From: Mesostigma viride
Lineage: Eukaryota > Streptophyta > Mesostigmatophyceae > Mesostigmatales > Mesostigmataceae
Assembly (NCBI GenBank): GCA_009746045.1
Contig: RPFO01002035.1
Span: forward strand, 1-64,000
Length of the DNA: 64,000 bases
Direction of reading: 5' to 3'
The position numbers and the translations under genes were made by a program. This document shows positions 31,315 through 42,764 of this stretch, piece after piece. Every line of letters starts with the position of its first letter. Position 1 is the stretch's first letter. A model generated the notes under the pieces. The model saw only the letters and a list, made by a program, of their open reading frames with translations, searched no databases and was not told the origin of the DNA.

Positions 31315-33284
31315 GTCCTGGATGGATAGTCTATCACTGGATATGAGACACCAGGGTAACAGAGAAAAGGATCCCCCAACAAAGCATTCCCTTTATAACC
31401 TTCCAATACCTGAAAAGGAGTGGGGATACCGAGTATAGTCAACATGACCTGACCTAATACCTTGAGGGATGACTGCCCTGAGAAATCAGCCACATGGTGC
31501 CAGGGTGAAGGTTCCAAAGGCAAATGGGGCACAGCCAGGGCACTGATAATGCTGACCTGGGCTTGTGTGTCCACTGCAACCATAAATGGGCTATTGTCAT
31601 TCTGCCCAACCTTCCCCACCTTAGCTGATCCTGCAGCAGTTTGAGCTTTGGCTCTATGAGCTGCTTGTAAAATGCGAACAGCGTCTGCTAGGCTGCGTTT
31701 GGAAGGTGCAGCTAGTGGCTGAGCTATGTTCACACTTGTAGAGGTGATAGGTTGCTGATCACCTGTTTTGCCAATGTGACCCTCTGCTGCAGGGGGCCAA
31801 TCCTGCAGTGACTGCCTGCAATCATCAAGGGTGACCTGGGTGTCACAGTGGGTGTGGCTCTCACACTCACCAGTGGGTGTTCCAAACAACCACTCACTGG
31901 GCAACGCTGGGATGCCAGGCAACTGTACAGGGCTGTCGGCCAACAGCTCTTCCTCCTCTGCCACGTCTGACACAGTTGGAAAATACAATTTCATCCTGTG
32001 AGGTGAACACCTGTGAATTTTTCCCGTGTCATTGTGTTTAACTAACACTGTCCTGCCAGTGGTGTTAAACTTTAGGATGGTGGCTGGCCCATGCCAGGTA
32101 CCCACCTTGCCTAGTCCCGACTCCTTGTAGAATAGGACCTGATCCCCTTCTCTGAAGGTGGGACGTGGATGCTTTGCATCCTTGACAGCTAACCTGCTAG
32201 CTGTCTGTGCTCGCTGTGCGTTGTAGAGGGCTAGTACCTCAGGTGGATAAATGCCTGCATGCAATCCATCTGGTGTAATGACCACCCCTTGTGGGGTTTT
32301 CATGAGTGGCCTCCTGTTGAGGACTTGGCACAACCTGGTGGACCACAGAGCTCTGTCAGCATAGGACCCACTGTCAGCCAGCAGATTGCCATCTTCTTTG
32401 GCTACAAGGGTTTTAATGGACCTGATGGCCCTTTCAATAATGCCTTGCCTCTCATGATCTTCTAGCCCAGCCAGATCAATAGCCTCACACCCTGGTTCAT
32501 TGGCAAGACATGTGAACTGCTGATCCAGTAACAATGCCTCCACAGGGTAGTACCTGGCCTGAGCAATCAAGAGAGCCCTGAGCAACTGTGTCTTGTCCAT
32601 TCCAGGTAATGGTTCAATGGTTGTGTACCTTGACCATGCATCTTTAAGTGCCAAGTAAGATTGTCCTTTGATATGAAAGACATCTCCTACCACCCTGCCC
32701 TTGCTCTTAGGTGGGGTAGCTACATGCCACTTAGGGGGTTTGGGTGCATTGAACTGACAATGCTGGCAGTGGGATCTGACCACCTGGCATGCACGTCTGA
32801 GTGCTGCCCCCCCTATTGCTGCTGCCACCACCTCTGCACTCACTTCATGCCCATAAAGGAAATGCAACTGCAAAGCAAGCTCCTGAAAACTGATCTGAGC
32901 ATCCTCTGCTGGGGACACTCTGCACACCTTGGGAACCATAGATGTGAAGGTTGGTTTAGAGACATAATCTTCTGAAACCAGCTGTAGCACCTTTCCAGAA
33001 CTGCTCACTGCTCTGACAGTGGGGCATGCAGAAGAAGAAGGTGAAGCAGGCACACTCAAGCCAGCATGAGAGGGAGACTCACACTTCTTGCCGTAAGGAG
33101 GCCGCTTGCAGTCCTTGGGGTCACCGTGGGGCGGCCCGTGGCACTTGTGGCACAGGACGTCCAAATGCCCCAGCTCGTCCACGTTCTTGCGGCAGGTGGG
33201 CCGCAGGTGGTACTTCATGCCACAGCGGGTGCACCGCTGAGAAGACTTGTCCTCCTTGTCCTGCTTCTTGTTGTTGTTGTTGTT

Positions 33285-33332
<48 letters not shown>

Positions 33333-35105
33333 ACTGTTGTTGTTGTTGTTGCTGGAGCTGCCCCCCTTGGAGGGAGACTGCCCCTTACCCTTGCCCTTGC
33401 CCCAGCCCCTGCCCTTGCCCTTGCCCTTGCCCTTGCCCTTGCCCTTGCCCTTAAACATTTGTCCCAGCAGGGACTTGACTTCTGCCATAGTGACAGGTCT
33501 CTTGCTCCTGTCTTCCCTCTCCCTATCCTCCTCCTCCCTCTCTTCCCCCCTGACCCTCTTTACAGAGGTGCCCATGGCCCCCTGGCTAAGGGGAGCCAAG
33601 GCCAGCTTGATATAATCCAATGCCTCCTTCATGTCCTCCCAGTACTTTGCCATTCCTGTTGCAAGCATGGCGTAGGTGTTTTTGTCAAGTTTGAGTTTCT
33701 CAAGGAAGGAACGCAGCAAGAACTTGTGATCTAGCTGCTGGACATCAGGACGTGCTTTGATGGCTAGCTCATATTTCTTTGTCTCAGCCACATAGTCCAC
33801 TGATGTGACCCTGTATTCCTCTACCCACCTGAATGCCCCATAGATGTCCACAGATGAGGGGGTGGAGAGGAGGTCAGTTAGCTCCTTCATGAAAGCCTCC
33901 CAAACTGCCCTAGCCTGCGTGTCCTGCCACTTGGGATACCTACGCTGGAAGACAAGAATGAGATTCTGAATCTGAGAAGAGGACTGATGGTAAAAATCCC
34001 CCTGCATGAGAGATCCAAACCAATTCTTGACATTCAGTTCCTCCCTAGCCAGCTGCAGAGAGAGAAGTGCATGATTCCCCTGCTCCCTAGTATACCCCTC
34101 AGGCAGCCCCCTGACATTAATCCTATCCACAGGACGGTTTTCATTGTAAGTGGGCAACCTAGAGGGGGATGCAGGGGGAGAGGGAGAAGATGGTGTTGCT
34201 GCTGCAGCATTCACAGGAGAGACCTGCTGAGAGGGAAGTGCTACTTGAGTGAGCTGAGCAGGATGGGCAAACATGGGCTGTGTAGGAGGGTTAGACAACA
34301 TAGGGGTGGGCTGGTTGGGGGTGTGAGTGTGTGTCACTTCCCGCCTCCTGCTGCGGGCCTCCTCCCAATCATGGAAGGTGGGAGAGAGGGACACGTCATC
34401 GTCAGTAGGGTTAGTAAGATTGTGATGCAACCAGGTAGGCAGAGTTAGCCACCTACCCGCCCCTCTCAGGATGGCGTTGTGTAGGAGCTCCAGCAAACGC
34501 ACCAGACGCACCCTGCTGCCCTGCACCCTCCTCCCTGAGAGGAGAGCCTGCAGGGCAGGCAGCAGGTCGTCGCACACCCTGCGTGTGCCCTCTTGGAGGT
34601 TGGGCAGGCCCAGGATGTGCGTGATGATTGCACACACCAGGCTGCCCGCCTCCGCGACATGCATCTGCTGGCTCCTGTCGGCCAGCCCACGGAAGGAGGC
34701 TGTGGCTGTCTGTATGGCACGCCACACGGCCTCATCACCAGGGTGATGAAGTCGCGACCTTGCAGGTCGCCCTCCAGCAGTGCTGGTTGCTGCCCAGCTG
34801 CGGTGGGACCCTGGGGCCCCTCCGGCCCTGCCAGGGACTTGTCCTTGTGCGACTAGAGGGGGCCTGCCCCCCAGAGCCGCTGGAGGTGCCCGTGACACCC
34901 TCCATGGGGGCTGCATCCCCCGCCAGCGCCGGAGGCGCCGGCGTCGCTGCCGGGGTCCCTGCGACCCCGGGCGCTTGTGTCGCCGCCGGGGTCCCTGCGA
35001 CCCCGGTGGCCTCCTCAGCCACCTGGCCCCCCACGCGGGGCGGGGGAGCCTGCGGCTGAGGTTGGACCCTCTGACCTGCCAGAGGGTCCTGGGTGGCTTC
35101 ACCAC
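31296..35105 (-). CDS. gag-pol: Element C gag, zinc knuckles, integrase and protease-like domain
   Basis: A 1269-aa frame. Gag shows INVRGLPEGYT near residue 335 and a capsid-like helical region; then a (Gly-Lys)n run (encoded at about 33385-33450) and a long Asn run (about 33264-33350). The CCHC knuckle CTRCGMKYHLRPTC is near 33190-33235, with a second Cys/His cluster (CHKCHGPPHGDPKDC). Integrase: LHFLYGH, HCQHC, then D in VVGDVFH, D in LLLDQQF and E in QGIIERA (D-X29-E). The protease-like DTQA and ALLGDPF close the frame. The true start is uncertain: the first 100-130 residues are compositionally odd, while other frames (34735-35190) look more gag-like, suggesting indels near 34750-34830. 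Here gag and pol need no readthrough. Confidence 0.9.
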
Positions 35106-35408
35106 CCATGGGCGTGGGGGGCGTCTGCCGCCCCGCGCTCCGTCGCAGGCGGCATCGCAGCCGCCTCACGCCTATCCGGGCCCCAGCCAACTGGCGTGAC
35201 TTGGGGCCACGGCCCCAACGGAGTCAGCGCGATCTCTGTCTGGCGACCACGCGCAGCGCCTCTCTCTGGCGCTGCCTGGACGCCCACTGATCAACAGTGC
35301 CGGGTTGTGCGCTCGGCCGATTGGCGAAACAGTACAGCCAAACTGCCACCTGAACCAGTGGACTGCATCCTAAACGCCCCTCGATCAGCGTGTGCACCCG
35401 ATGAACCT

Positions 35409-36000
35409 CTATCGCGTGATCTCCTCATCTGGAAGCAACTGAAAACGTTGATGTAAGATCCAGCCGTTCACCGAAATGAACGCCGGGATGTCGTCCTCCC
35501 CAAGGGGGAGAAAATGGGGTGGGCGCCCGAACGCGACCGGGGGCGGAACATGTTCCCCATACCGGTCAATGTCCATGGTGGCCATCTGTCGGCCCACGGA
35601 CAGGTTGCCAGACGTCGCAGGTGTCTGCGACGAAAGCTCAAGCGAAGGCCGAGGCCTCGCAGGCGGCACCTCGCCATCCTCCTCGGAGGAATCACTCCGC
35701 TCACGACCCCCGTCACCTGCGACGGGTGAACGTCGTGCCCGGGGGACCTGCCCCCCAGGTGCCATGGCGGACAAACCGCCAGTGGCAAACGGCCGCCCGC
35801 TCGCCATCCCCGGGCGCCGGGCCCCACCTGCGGGCCCCGACGCCTGGGTTGGTCAGCGACCACCGTGCGGAAGGGACGTTGGGCGTCACCCTCGCATCGG
35901 TGGTGGAGGGCGTGCCCTCCGGCGAAAGGCGGGGTGAGGTGCGCCTGGCAGGCGCCTTCCCCTTGTTGTTGTTGCCGTTGTTGCCGTTGTTGGACGCCAT
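35409..36000 (-). pseudogene. Element C N-terminal ORF, frameshifted
   Basis: Starts at 36000 with an Asn-rich MASNNGNNGNNNKGKAP like A's first ORF, about 40 bp inside the 5' LTR. Coding moves to another frame near 35807 (acidic SDSSEEDGEVPP, ending at 35409). Function unknown; same position as A's first ORF and B's ORF1. Confidence 0.6.
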
Positions 36001-36041
36001 ATCTTTTTTTGCTTAAAAAAAATATCGAACTTTTCAGTCCA

Positions 36042-36496
36042 AGTTGGATGGAGACTAGGGACGACGAACAACTGCGAAAGCTGAGAGCGAATGATGATTG
36101 TATTACAATAATACAATGAGAGAGCGATGAAAGCTGAGGGCTCAGAATGGAACTGGGCAGACTCGGGTGCTGTGGCACTCCCCAGTGCTACGCCTATATG
36201 CCTATGGCGGTGCTACCTGCAGCACACGACCAGTGGACAAGTGTACACTGCAATGCCATGCGACCACGTCACTAGCATCCAGCTAAGACTCGGCCCGTCA
36301 GGCCCGGCTACACCAGACCTGGCGGGTCGAGCTAGCACCTAGGAACAGTCTGGCACTAACCGCACATCGGTCCACATGACACCTCAGTACCGTACACCCT
36401 GCCGTACTGTACTGAGGTGTCCCGCTCAGCCGCGGTAGGCAATACGCGGCGCGCAGGCCGGAAATCCGTGTGTCAGCCTAAGCATCTCATCTAACT
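36042..36496 (-). repeat. Element C 5' LTR
   Basis: 455 bp. In element sense the sequence directly after it begins TGGACTGAAAAG; the TGG start would fit a primer-binding site for a tRNA 3' end, though I cannot name the tRNA. Confidence 0.95.
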
Positions 36497-36942
36497 CAAG
36501 TCACACATATAGCTTGCTAGGGACGCGTCCAAGTATTCAGCTGCACTGTCACAGCTGAACTGTCAATCAATTGATTACACAGACTCTGGCACGCCTTTGG
36601 CGCGCAGATCTATCAATTGTCCATACGGCTAGTCCTGTGGACCTATCCGTACACTAGTCAGCATCAATTGTCTCATAGGTCCTGGCGCGCTACAGTGCGC
36701 CTACCTATCAATTGACCATCAAGTCCTGTACAAGTCCTGTCAACGTCCTGCGGACTATCAAAGTGACACTTGTACATCCTGTGTCCGTACGCGCCCACAG
36801 TGGCGCGCCGGGTACTGTCGGCACAGCCTAGGAAACGTCATAACTTTTACGTTCCTTAACCAAATGAGGCGTTCAAGGTGCCGTTGGAAAGAGCGTAACA
36901 ATCTCTATCCATCTAACGTAAATCCTTTACGTTAACTCATGA

Positions 36943-38522
36943 GCTTCACCAGGCCTTGGTAGTTGATAGGGCTGTGTCCAGCAAGTGAGTGAGGACCAAT
37001 GCCCAAACTGCTTGGATGACTAGCAGCTGGCAATATGAGGTCATCAACCAAGGGCTCCTGCCCCTGGCACACTTGCACACGCTTAACCGACCTGGTTACT
37101 GCACGTGATAGGTGAGTGGTCCTGAAATTAATCAGTGGGACCTGACCAGCCCCTTCCTTAGTCAGGAGAGAGGACGTGATCACTACCCCATCCTGGCATA
37201 GGAAATTCTGCCCCAGAAGAGCAGGTCCTTGATAGCCCTCCAAGACACAAAAAGCAGTGTCCTGTCCAAGGATAGGAATGAATACCTCACCCAGTACCTT
37301 CACGTGTACTCCGCCACTGAAGTCAGACACAAACTGATAGCTGGGTTCAGTCATGCTGTACCCTGCTGCAGCCCTGGTCCCAATGATGGAAACCTGAGAA
37401 TTAGTGTCTACCTCTAAGGCAGTGTCCAGCCCCAGATTGCCATGCCACCTGAGCTTGGCTACCTTGGGCTGCTTCTTGGCTCTTTGTAGAGCCCCAATCA
37501 ATCCAGCCAAACTTGTCCCCCTGGGCTTGGTTAGTGCCTTGGGCTTGACAGTTGACTCCCCAGCTGTTGACCTTGCAGCCTGTTCAACAAGTACCTCTGC
37601 AACCTGGCCAGGGCTGACAGATTCCCCTGCAACAGATGTGGTCGTTGCGTCAGTGATGTCACTTGGGACCTGAAAATCCTGCAGATCCTGTGAGCCTTGT
37701 GCCTGACTGCCCTCATTCATCAGGTTAGGCTTGACATATGACCAACTCAGCCGGTGTACATGCTTTGGTTCGTCCTCCATGCTGACCAAGCATGCGTGGC
37801 TAGCTTCATCAACCTGGGTAACCACCCCAGGACTCCAGCTACCACGTTTGCCATAAAGGCTAGGTTCCTTCCAAGCTAGGACCTTCTGACCCACTTTTGG
37901 CTCCAGCATCTTCCAACCCCGGTCCTTCTCCCTCAGCTTGGCAAAGGTGACATGTGCAGCATGTTTCCAGCCCTCCAGCACATGTGGTGGGCACAGGCCA
38001 TGATATAGACCCATTGGGCTGACAGCAACTCCATCATAGTAGAAGTTAACCCTGCTGTTCAGCTGCTGCTCCACGTTCCTCAGCCATGCACTCCTGACAA
38101 GTGCAGGTGCAGACAAGGGTACCCAGTCTTCAGAGATGATCAATTTCTTGACCTCCTGGATTGCCCTCTCGATAGCACCCTGCTGCCCATGAGCCTCCCT
38201 AGGTGTAACCAGCAACTCAGGAAGGGTAGGATCACCCTTGAGATGCTGAAACTGCATGTCCACCTGGATCCTTGTGGTAGGAAACTTGGCTCTTACATTC
38301 TGCAGGGCAGCCAGCAAGTACCTGTTCTTCATAGAAGGTAAATGCTCTAGCACCTTGTATTTCGTGTACCTGTCCACGCACACCAACAGTTGCATGCCCC
38401 TGATGTGTTGGATATCACACTGCAGATCACCAATGCTCTGAGGTAGAGCTTTGGCATGTGATTTCCTGGGCTTGTTGGAGGACAACTGGCACTTACACCG
38501 TGAGGCAGCTTGCTGACACGCC
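36943..38522 (-). CDS. pol: B1 integrase and protease-like domain (middle part of pol)
   Basis: Piece of B1 pol between the D insertion (38523-38526 TTAA) and the B2/B3 insertion (36938-36942 CATGA). It carries the integrase core (D in LQCDIQH, D in IQVDMQF, E in QGAIERA), the SH3-like tail, and the protease-like DTNS and ALLGQNF. The frame is open throughout and nearly the same protein as B2. The first ATG is at 38485 but the coding frame extends to the D junction. Confidence 0.9.
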
Positions 38523-38526
38523 TTAA

Positions 38527-40215
38527 CCCCTAAATGGTCTGAGATCCTGCCGATAAATCGGCTGGATCTTCACAATTTTGCAAACCAGATGCCATCCAAC
38601 CTACCCATATCCAATGGCTGTCCTTGGGGGCCAAGCACGTCCATGAGTTGCCCTTCGGGTTGGTATATCACAACCTCACATATATGCAGGGTAGGCCATA
38701 TATAACTGCCGTCAAAGTCAGGGGGGTCAAGACGCGCGTTTTCATTTTTGGTAGAATGTGCATTTTGAATTATGTTATAAGAGCTAGGCACCTACCACTT
38801 CAGGGATGATAAACAATTAGTTGCTGAACAGTTTGAGCCATTGGGGTCATCATTTGGGTGGGTATACCAGCAGTTACACCCAGTACAGCCCTTAGGGGTA
38901 CCGTTGGTAAAAAGCAACCAAGGGGGTAGGGGTGGGCATACTACCTACTAATATGGCCACCAACCATGCCAAACAATACATTTCCCTTCCACAATGATGG
39001 GGAAACATAACTGCATCATCACACTGCCCTTACATGGCACCTATGTGCAGGTGCTACCTTGTCCATGCACGTAGGTAACGTGGTACGGATACCCTACGCA
39101 AGGCATGCATTCTAGGAGGCAGCCACCAACAAACTAGTGATGTTGAGCCTATTTCAGCCTGCCCTAGCAAGGATAAACTAGGCCTAAGCTGCTATAGCTT
39201 GCCAGGTGATGGCCAGCACACCTGGTGGCACATGCTGTCAATGGGAAGCTTTTACTCACCAGTTACGTGCTTGATGATGCCACAGAGACCAGCCAACTGC
39301 CTCACACTCATGCAATATGTGTATGGGAAATGTATAACAAACATATATGGAGGTATTCAAACCCATACAGCCTCTAAAACTTATCACCATCACCCTGTGG
39401 CAGGTCAACTGACTGAGGGAAGCATCTAAGAAGGGTGTTTTAGAAAGGGGCCAGGCCAGGGTCAAGAAAGAGCATGAATAATGCAAAAAGAATGTGCTAC
39501 ACAAGCTAGAACGTACATATAAACGTCAAACATCGATAGGAAAACGATGCTTAAGCTTTACCAGGCATGGATGGCGTTACCTTGGCCCAGGCGGTGGCCG
39601 CAAAATGGCGCATTTCGGCACACCAAAGTTGTGCAGCATGGTCGCTGGATTCGGCGATTTCTGGCCACCCTTGCACGTTTACGACTACTATGTATCATAA
39701 AAAGTACAAAGAAACCGATATATCCTTTAAAATACGCAGGAAAGGTATTGCTGTCAACGTTTCTATCGTCCGGCCTGATCGCAGTTTTTTCCAGCAAGAA
39801 CGCTGCCGACACCTATCAAATGGCATTCCCGCGAACCAAAAATTGGCCTGTATGATCTTTAGGACGTATAAAATCAATCTCCTAAGTTTGGTCAGAAAAT
39901 TCGAACGAAAACGTAAATGCCATGCGTGGGCGCAAGCCGCCATGGCCAGGTCGTTGTTTTCCGGAATGCACGTTGTACGTGAAAAAGTACCCTGACCCCT
40001 TGTACTTTGACCGGCCAGAACACCTCTATAACTTTGTCAGAAGTATGCAAACCCATATACCATGCTGTGAAGAAACTTATAAACTTTCGATCTTCTCAGC
40101 TAAACTTTTCCTAATTCTCAATAGATTTCGCGGCATCTGGTCCCCCGAGAAGGGGCCGATGCATCGGCTGGAACTCGATTTTTGGCGGAAAATCGGCAGC
40201 AAGACCATTTAGGGG
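38527..40215. mobile_element. Element D: non-autonomous piggyBac-like transposon
   Basis: 1689-bp insertion in B1 pol flanked by TTAA on both sides (38523-38526 and 40216-40219), with perfect 14-bp terminal inverted repeats CCCCTAAATGGTCT / AGACCATTTAGGGG. TTAA targets and C-rich termini are hallmarks of the piggyBac superfamily. Removing D with one TTAA restores the sequence found uninterrupted in B2, B3 and B4. No transposase-like frame is present (longest about 140 aa, unrecognised), so it would depend on an enzyme made elsewhere. Confidence 0.88.
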
Positions 40216-40219
40216 TTAA

Positions 40220-40739
40220 GAAGGGGTGCCCTGCCCATACGGAAGGCAAAGTTGTTTGACAGAGAAGTGGCATGCCCAAACATGTTGTGGATTCGGGCAC
40301 CCAACTCCTGGTACACAGAGGAAGCAGTCCCTGGCACAGTCAGGACTGTGCTGTCAGGTTGTCCAGCATCACCATGCTGACTTCCATCCTGTTCTGACTC
40401 AGAGCCTGAGTCACCCTGCTCATGCCCAACACCTGGACCGCCAGCAGGGACCACATGCAAACCACCAGAGGCCTTCACACCCCTCTGTGGTTGTACATTG
40501 GTTTCTCTCAAAATGAGAGGTCCACCCTCGTGCCCAGCACGAGGATGCATGGGGTCAGACATACTTACAGCTGCATCAGCTGTCAAGGACGTCTTCATAG
40601 GAACCTGTACCTCTCCAGGTGACCTGGGGCCACTCTGAACCTGGAGATCACCCTCTTGTTGCCCAGATATAAAATCTGCATTGGAGCACCTGGCCTCCCC
40701 CCTGGGTGAATTAAGGTGTGTAGGGGTTGCCTCAGACAG
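40220..40739 (-). CDS. pol: B1 pol 5' part
   Basis: Open from directly after UGA 40740-40742 to the D insertion; first ATG at 40598. It contains the pol leader and the start of the integrase zinc domain (IHNMFGH). Interrupted by D after RAPLL. Confidence 0.85.
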
Positions 40740-41854
40740 TCACTGCTCCTTGTTGTCTTCTTGCTGACTGCCCTTTGAAGGCTGGCCTGCCTGGGACTTG
40801 TTGTTGTTCTTCTTGTTGTTGTTGTTATTCTTGTTGCTGCCCTGGCCCTGGGACTTCTTGAAGCTGGGACACTCCTTCTTGATGTGCCCCCACCCCTTGC
40901 ACAGGTAGCATTGTATCTTTGACTTGCCCTGGCCTCCTCCCCCGTTGTCAGGCGCGTTGCCCTGCTTGGGCTTACCACCCACCCGCCTGTACACCGACTT
41001 GGAGTGTGACCTCCCGTCAGGGTCAGGTGAATGATTGCCCTTGCGCTTGTTATGGTTGCCCCCTCGTCCTCCCTGGCTTCTGTCAGCCTCAGACGTCTTG
41101 GAGCCCCCCTGGGCACGCCCACCTGCGTGGGTAGCCTTCACTGCTGGCACTCCTCCCTCAAACAGCTCCTCTGCCTCGAGTGCTTGTTTGATTATGACCT
41201 TGTAGGCCTTGAGGGTTGAGTGTGGGGCACACATGACCTTTAAGGAGCCACGTGTCGCCTTATCCAGCCCAGAAACCTTAAGCCAGTTGGTCAGGGCTAT
41301 GTTATCAGCAACAAGCCATGATGAGCCCTGCCCTCCTCAACCATTTTACAATAGTTAAGGAAGTTCTGGATCAGGTCTCCCTTGACCTCCCACCCCTGGT
41401 ATTTATCCTGCCAATGGATCCCCACTTTCTTCCTCTGATCCTCTAGCAGCTCCTTTAACTCTGCCACGTAGCTGGACCAGGCCTTGTTGGCCTTCTTACA
41501 CTCTCTAGTGAGGTCCTTTATCTGATCTGTACACTTGCCAAAAGTCTGGCTACCTATCCAGATCTGGTAATAGTTTGTACCACCGTACAAACTTGGAAAC
41601 CCCTCTAGCCCCTCCACAAACTCCTCAGCCTGCTTGGGCTTTGTGTCTGACGTGACAGGTTGCAGTTGATTCACAATAAGCAAACCCTGGGTAGTGAGAT
41701 CATAACCAAGAACAGCTTGTGTATTATTAGGGTTGTGATGAACATTGGTAATTTCCCCGGTGACACCCACGTCATCTACGTGAGCTGTCCCGCTACCAGC
41801 ACCACCATTATTCCCACTGGCTGGGGCACCTTTGCTACGGCGCCCGTCTGCCAT
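40740..41854 (-). pseudogene. gag: B1 gag with one lesion
   Basis: Starts at 41854 (MADGRRSKGA). The frame breaks near 41310-41322, where about 20 bp differ from B2 and B4, then continues from 41234 or earlier in another frame with the CCHC knuckle CYLCKGWGHIKKEC to UGA 40740-40742. The pol frame follows in the same frame with no other stop. Confidence 0.85.
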
Positions 41855-42023
41855 TCTGCACTACAAGCTATTCAAAAAAACACCTCAGCAAAGCAGCAGA
41901 ATAAAGTATGTACAAAGAATTGTCGCAACTGCCGCCTGCGCCGGTGTCGCCTCCGCCCCCGCGAATCGCCGTTGAAAAATCGACAAAAATGTCGACGAGT
42001 ACTGGAAAAGAAAATTGGCCGAC

Positions 42024-42740
42024 TTAGTAGTCAAGGCCCCGGAAGTCGCAGTACTCGTATGCGAACTCACGATCCTCCATATCCGGCGTGTGAGCCGGAC
42101 CTGCGCCGGTATGTATCAAAACCGGTGTACTCCCCGTCGCGAAAGTTGCGATGCGCCGACGCGCTACGAGGCGCAGAGGATGTGTAAAGATCGACAACAA
42201 TTCCCACCCTGCGGGAATCCACTCTCGCAAAGATGCGAGAAATGCCACCAGGTTAATGAGAACCTGGCGTTCGCGACTGCGTACGCCGCGAGTGAGCAGC
42301 GATAGCAACGCGAGGTCTTGAAATAAGTTTGTCGACACCACCGGCGCACCCCCCGTGCGTAGTGATGCCCAGTTTTGTAAATTTCTTTGGTAGCCGGTGA
42401 GTGAAGAGATGGCGTTATCCAACTCCTCGATGGCAGTGGTGACTTCGGTCACCGACCGCAAACCTCCACGCACCTGGACCGTGAATTGCGACAAAATGTT
42501 GCGAATCTGGTCCAATGGCGTGCGTATAGCCGGCACCAACTGCGGCAAATCGGGGTCCTCGGGGAAATCCCCGAGCAATGGATGAGCTGCGCGCTGCCGA
42601 CGATGAAGTTCGTCCAGCGATATCGTGACCTCGTCAAGCAATTGCTGCCACGACGGCGCAGCCGGTCTTGGTAAAGGATCAGCCGGCGGAGCGGCTATCT
42701 CCTCATCGCCGGGAATTCGGAATTCTTCAGAATTTGGCAT
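42024..42740 (-). CDS. B1 ORF1: accessory ORF between 5' LTR and gag
   Basis: 238 aa, MPNSEEFRIP at the N-terminus and YCDFRGLDY at the end, 24 bp inside the 5' LTR. Closely similar to B4 ORF1 (60562-61272) and only moderately similar to B2/B3 ORF1. The Leu-rich helical centre and basic segment LRLVARRR are conserved. Intact open frame. Function unknown. Confidence 0.78.
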   Translation of the reverse strand: MPNSEEFRIPGDEEIAAPPADPLPRPAAPSWQQLLDEVTISLDELHRRQRAAHPLLGDFPEDPDLPQLVPAIRTPLDQIRNILSQFTVQVRGGLRSVTEVTTAIEELDNAISSLTGYQRNLQNWASLRTGGAPVVSTNLFQDLALLSLLTRGVRSRERQVLINLVAFLASLREWIPAGWELLSIFTHPLRLVARRRIATFATGSTPVLIHTGAGPAHTPDMEDREFAYEYCDFRGLDY

Positions 42741-42764
42741 ATTTGGAACGAGGCGTGTAATACG

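Larger units (their letters stand above)
28004..36496 (-). mobile_element. Element C: complete LTR retrotransposon
   Basis: 8493-bp element with 455-bp LTRs at 28004-28458 (3') and 36042-36496 (5'), flanked by CAAGT (27999-28003 and 36497-36501). LTR ends are AGTT...AACT. Gag, integrase and protease share one long frame, followed by RT and RNase H in further frames because of two indels. It is related to A throughout pol and gag, but its LTR and N-terminal region differ. The only LTR difference I found by eye is A28154 against G36192. Confidence 0.95.
13356..36937 (-). mobile_element. B2/B3 tandem: LTR-internal-LTR-internal-LTR
   Basis: Two complete internal regions and three 616-bp LTRs (13356-13971, 20590-21205, and 27824-28003 plus 36502-36937 interrupted by element C). 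The repeat period is exactly 7234 bp. The only target duplication is at the outside: CATGA at 13351-13355 and 36938-36942, within B1. A single insertion event followed by LTR-LTR unequal recombination, or insertion of a pre-formed tandem, explains this. Both internal copies share the same gag and RT frameshifts. The middle LTR has A at 20683 where both outer LTRs have G (13449 and 27917). Confidence 0.93.
27824..36937 (-). repeat. B3 5' LTR interrupted by element C
   Basis: The LTR is split into 27824-28003 (180 bp) and 36502-36937 (436 bp); with C and one CAAGT removed it is 616 bp, the same as the others. This shows C arrived after B3. Confidence 0.95.

Noticed and set aside
33026-33734. 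Poly-Cys, poly-Leu and poly-Val ORFs on the plus strand
   Set aside because: Antisense shadows of the (GTT)n tract that encodes poly-Asn in C gag.
35468-36178. 236-aa minus-strand ORF beginning in C's LTR
   Set aside because: It starts in the LTR and moves through several unrelated frames; the Asn-rich start at 36000 is a better match to element A.
39567-39995. 142-aa ORF in element D as a transposase
   Set aside because: Much too short for a piggyBac transposase and no DDD-type motif is visible.
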